A model generated the notes under the pieces. It was not told where the DNA came from. It ran no database searches and was given only the letters and a program-made list of their open reading frames with translations. DNA of 64,000 nt from Odiellus spinosus (lineage: Eukaryota; Arthropoda; Arachnida; Opiliones; Phalangiidae), in contig OY987225.1 in the NCBI GenBank assembly GCA_963920705.1, forward strand, positions 7,565,013 to 7,629,012, given 5' to 3'. This document shows positions 63,094 through 64,000 of this stretch, piece by piece (position 1 is the stretch's first letter; each line of letters begins with the position of its first letter). A program made the translations under genes and the position numbers.

Positions 63094-63723
63094 CGGTAGT
63101 TGGTACAATTATAGTATATGGTAATAAGGTCCAAAATCATTTTAGAGCAAAACTAAGTACACCAATCGATAGAGCGTTAAATTTAGGTTCGAAAAAACCC
63201 CCGGTTTTTAAATTTAAATCGTTTTCTTACCTTAAAATATTTGAAGAAAATGTATTTGACGAGTGTTAGCCATCGAGATTTTTTCGCGCCATTTCCAAGC
63301 GTGCGCGCGCTTTGCGTTTCTTTAACCCGGGCATAGACCCGGGAGATGTACTACAGTAACTTGTTAAAGCGTGTTCGGCGCCTTCTTGCGGTAGTAAACA
63401 TTTTGTTTTTGTTTAGGTTAGGTTAGGTTAGGTTAGGTTAGGTTAGGTTAGGTTAAATTGTTGAGGTCTAATATACACTATTAAAATAGTTTCCATTTGA
63501 TACGAGGAGAATTACGCCACTTAAATTGACCCGAAAAAACTTGGGAAAATGCGTCTTGTAAGACTCTATTTTTGGAATTTTTCAAGGTAAAAAAAAAAAA
63601 GAAAAATAAAAAAGCGGGGGTTTTTTTGGTTCTAAATTTAACGCTCTATCGATTGGTGTACTCGGTTTTGCTCTAAAATGAATTTTGACCTTATTACCAC
63701 ATACTATAATCCTACCCGGTAGT
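63094..63723. mobile_element. MITE with about 110-bp arms and a TTAGG array inside
   Basis: The left arm (63094-63208: GTACAATTATAGTATATGGT, ..CACCAATCGATAGAGCG.., CCCCCGG) is mirrored at 63614-63723. The interior carries a GC-rich patch, CCCGGGCATAGACCCGGG, and the TTAGG array. No ORF seen. Confidence 0.75.
63413..63455. repeat. Interstitial TTAGG array
   Basis: About eight and a half perfect TTAGG units (63413-63455), the canonical arthropod telomere repeat, within the inverted-repeat element at 63094-63723. Confidence 0.95.
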
Positions 63724-64000
63724 TCCCTAAACTTAACCATGGTCTATAAATATCGCGTAAAGGCTTACATTTCAGTGCGCTTCTTCCTAGGTGATAATAT
63801 TTCTTCGACATCAGAAGAAACCTTTCTACCTCTTCTAACAACACTCATTATTTTGATAATTTGGATTTAACGTTCTCAATTCCTTTGTTTACAAAACTAA
63901 AAACATGAACGACAATACTTCAATTCTTTGGTACTACATGACAAAAACCATTTGTATGTTAAGACAAGAAGGATCAGATCCTTCTTGGTTAAGAGCAGAC

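Overview
This is a stretch of AT-rich animal nuclear DNA, most likely from an arthropod. The evidence is TTAGG-type repeats, initiator-Met and His tRNA primer sites, and a mix of Ty1/copia, Ty3/gypsy, PHD-ORF1 LINE, pogo/Tigger, piggyBac-type and other MITE sequences. I see no bacterial-style operon, rRNA or true tRNA gene. Nearly all recognisable coding sequence belongs to transposable elements. A few short exon-like segments with splice signals suggest host genes with very long introns.

Layout. 0.5-4.4 kb: a decayed CR1/Jockey-type LINE on +, interrupted by nested inverted-repeat DNA elements at 2.5-3.45 kb, then a TA microsatellite. 5-16.6 kb: sparse DNA with several MITEs and foldback elements, a possible I29-type exon, a THAP relic, an MBD-like relic and a minus-strand coiled-coil exon. 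16.9-22.0 kb: Copia-1 (minus, broken ORF, TSD AAAGA). 22-25.1 kb: intergenic DNA with a second piggyBac-type MITE. 25.15-28.58 kb: Copia-4 (plus, TSD AGAAC), an intact ORF with a large in-frame internal deletion. 28.88-39.54 kb: a Ty3/gypsy element (minus, TSD AAGC, His-tRNA PBS) with extra ORFs between integrase and the 3' LTR. 41.2-55.3 kb: a Russian-doll nest. A minus-strand LINE is split by Copia-3 (TSD CTTAC), whose own 3' LTR is split by Copia-2 (TSD GGTAC, LTRs apparently identical). 55.6-57.1 kb: a decayed pogo/Tigger transposase. 57.6-64 kb: MITE fragments, a TATA-box promoter with a possible first exon, a deleted Copia-5 remnant, and an inverted-repeat element containing a TTAGG array.

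The most striking signal is a methyl-CpG-binding-domain (MBD)-like module inside retrotransposons of two unrelated superfamilies. In Copia-1, Copia-2 and Copia-3 it lies between the integrase C-terminus and reverse transcriptase. In the gypsy element it is in a separate ORF after integrase. Copia-1, Copia-3 and the gypsy copy keep the residues that contact methyl-CpG in MeCP2-type MBDs: two arginines, Asp-x-Tyr and Arg-Ser. This suggests that retroelements here captured a methylated-DNA reader, possibly to steer integration or chromatin state. A further MBD-like relic lies near 11.7 kb.

The young elements share one pattern. Copia-2 and Copia-4 have intact reading frames but lack parts of integrase and/or reverse transcriptase, so they look like non-autonomous copies mobilised in trans. 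Copia-3 has all domains and only one in-frame stop. All calls come from reading the sequence by eye. No database search, alignment score or methylation data was available.
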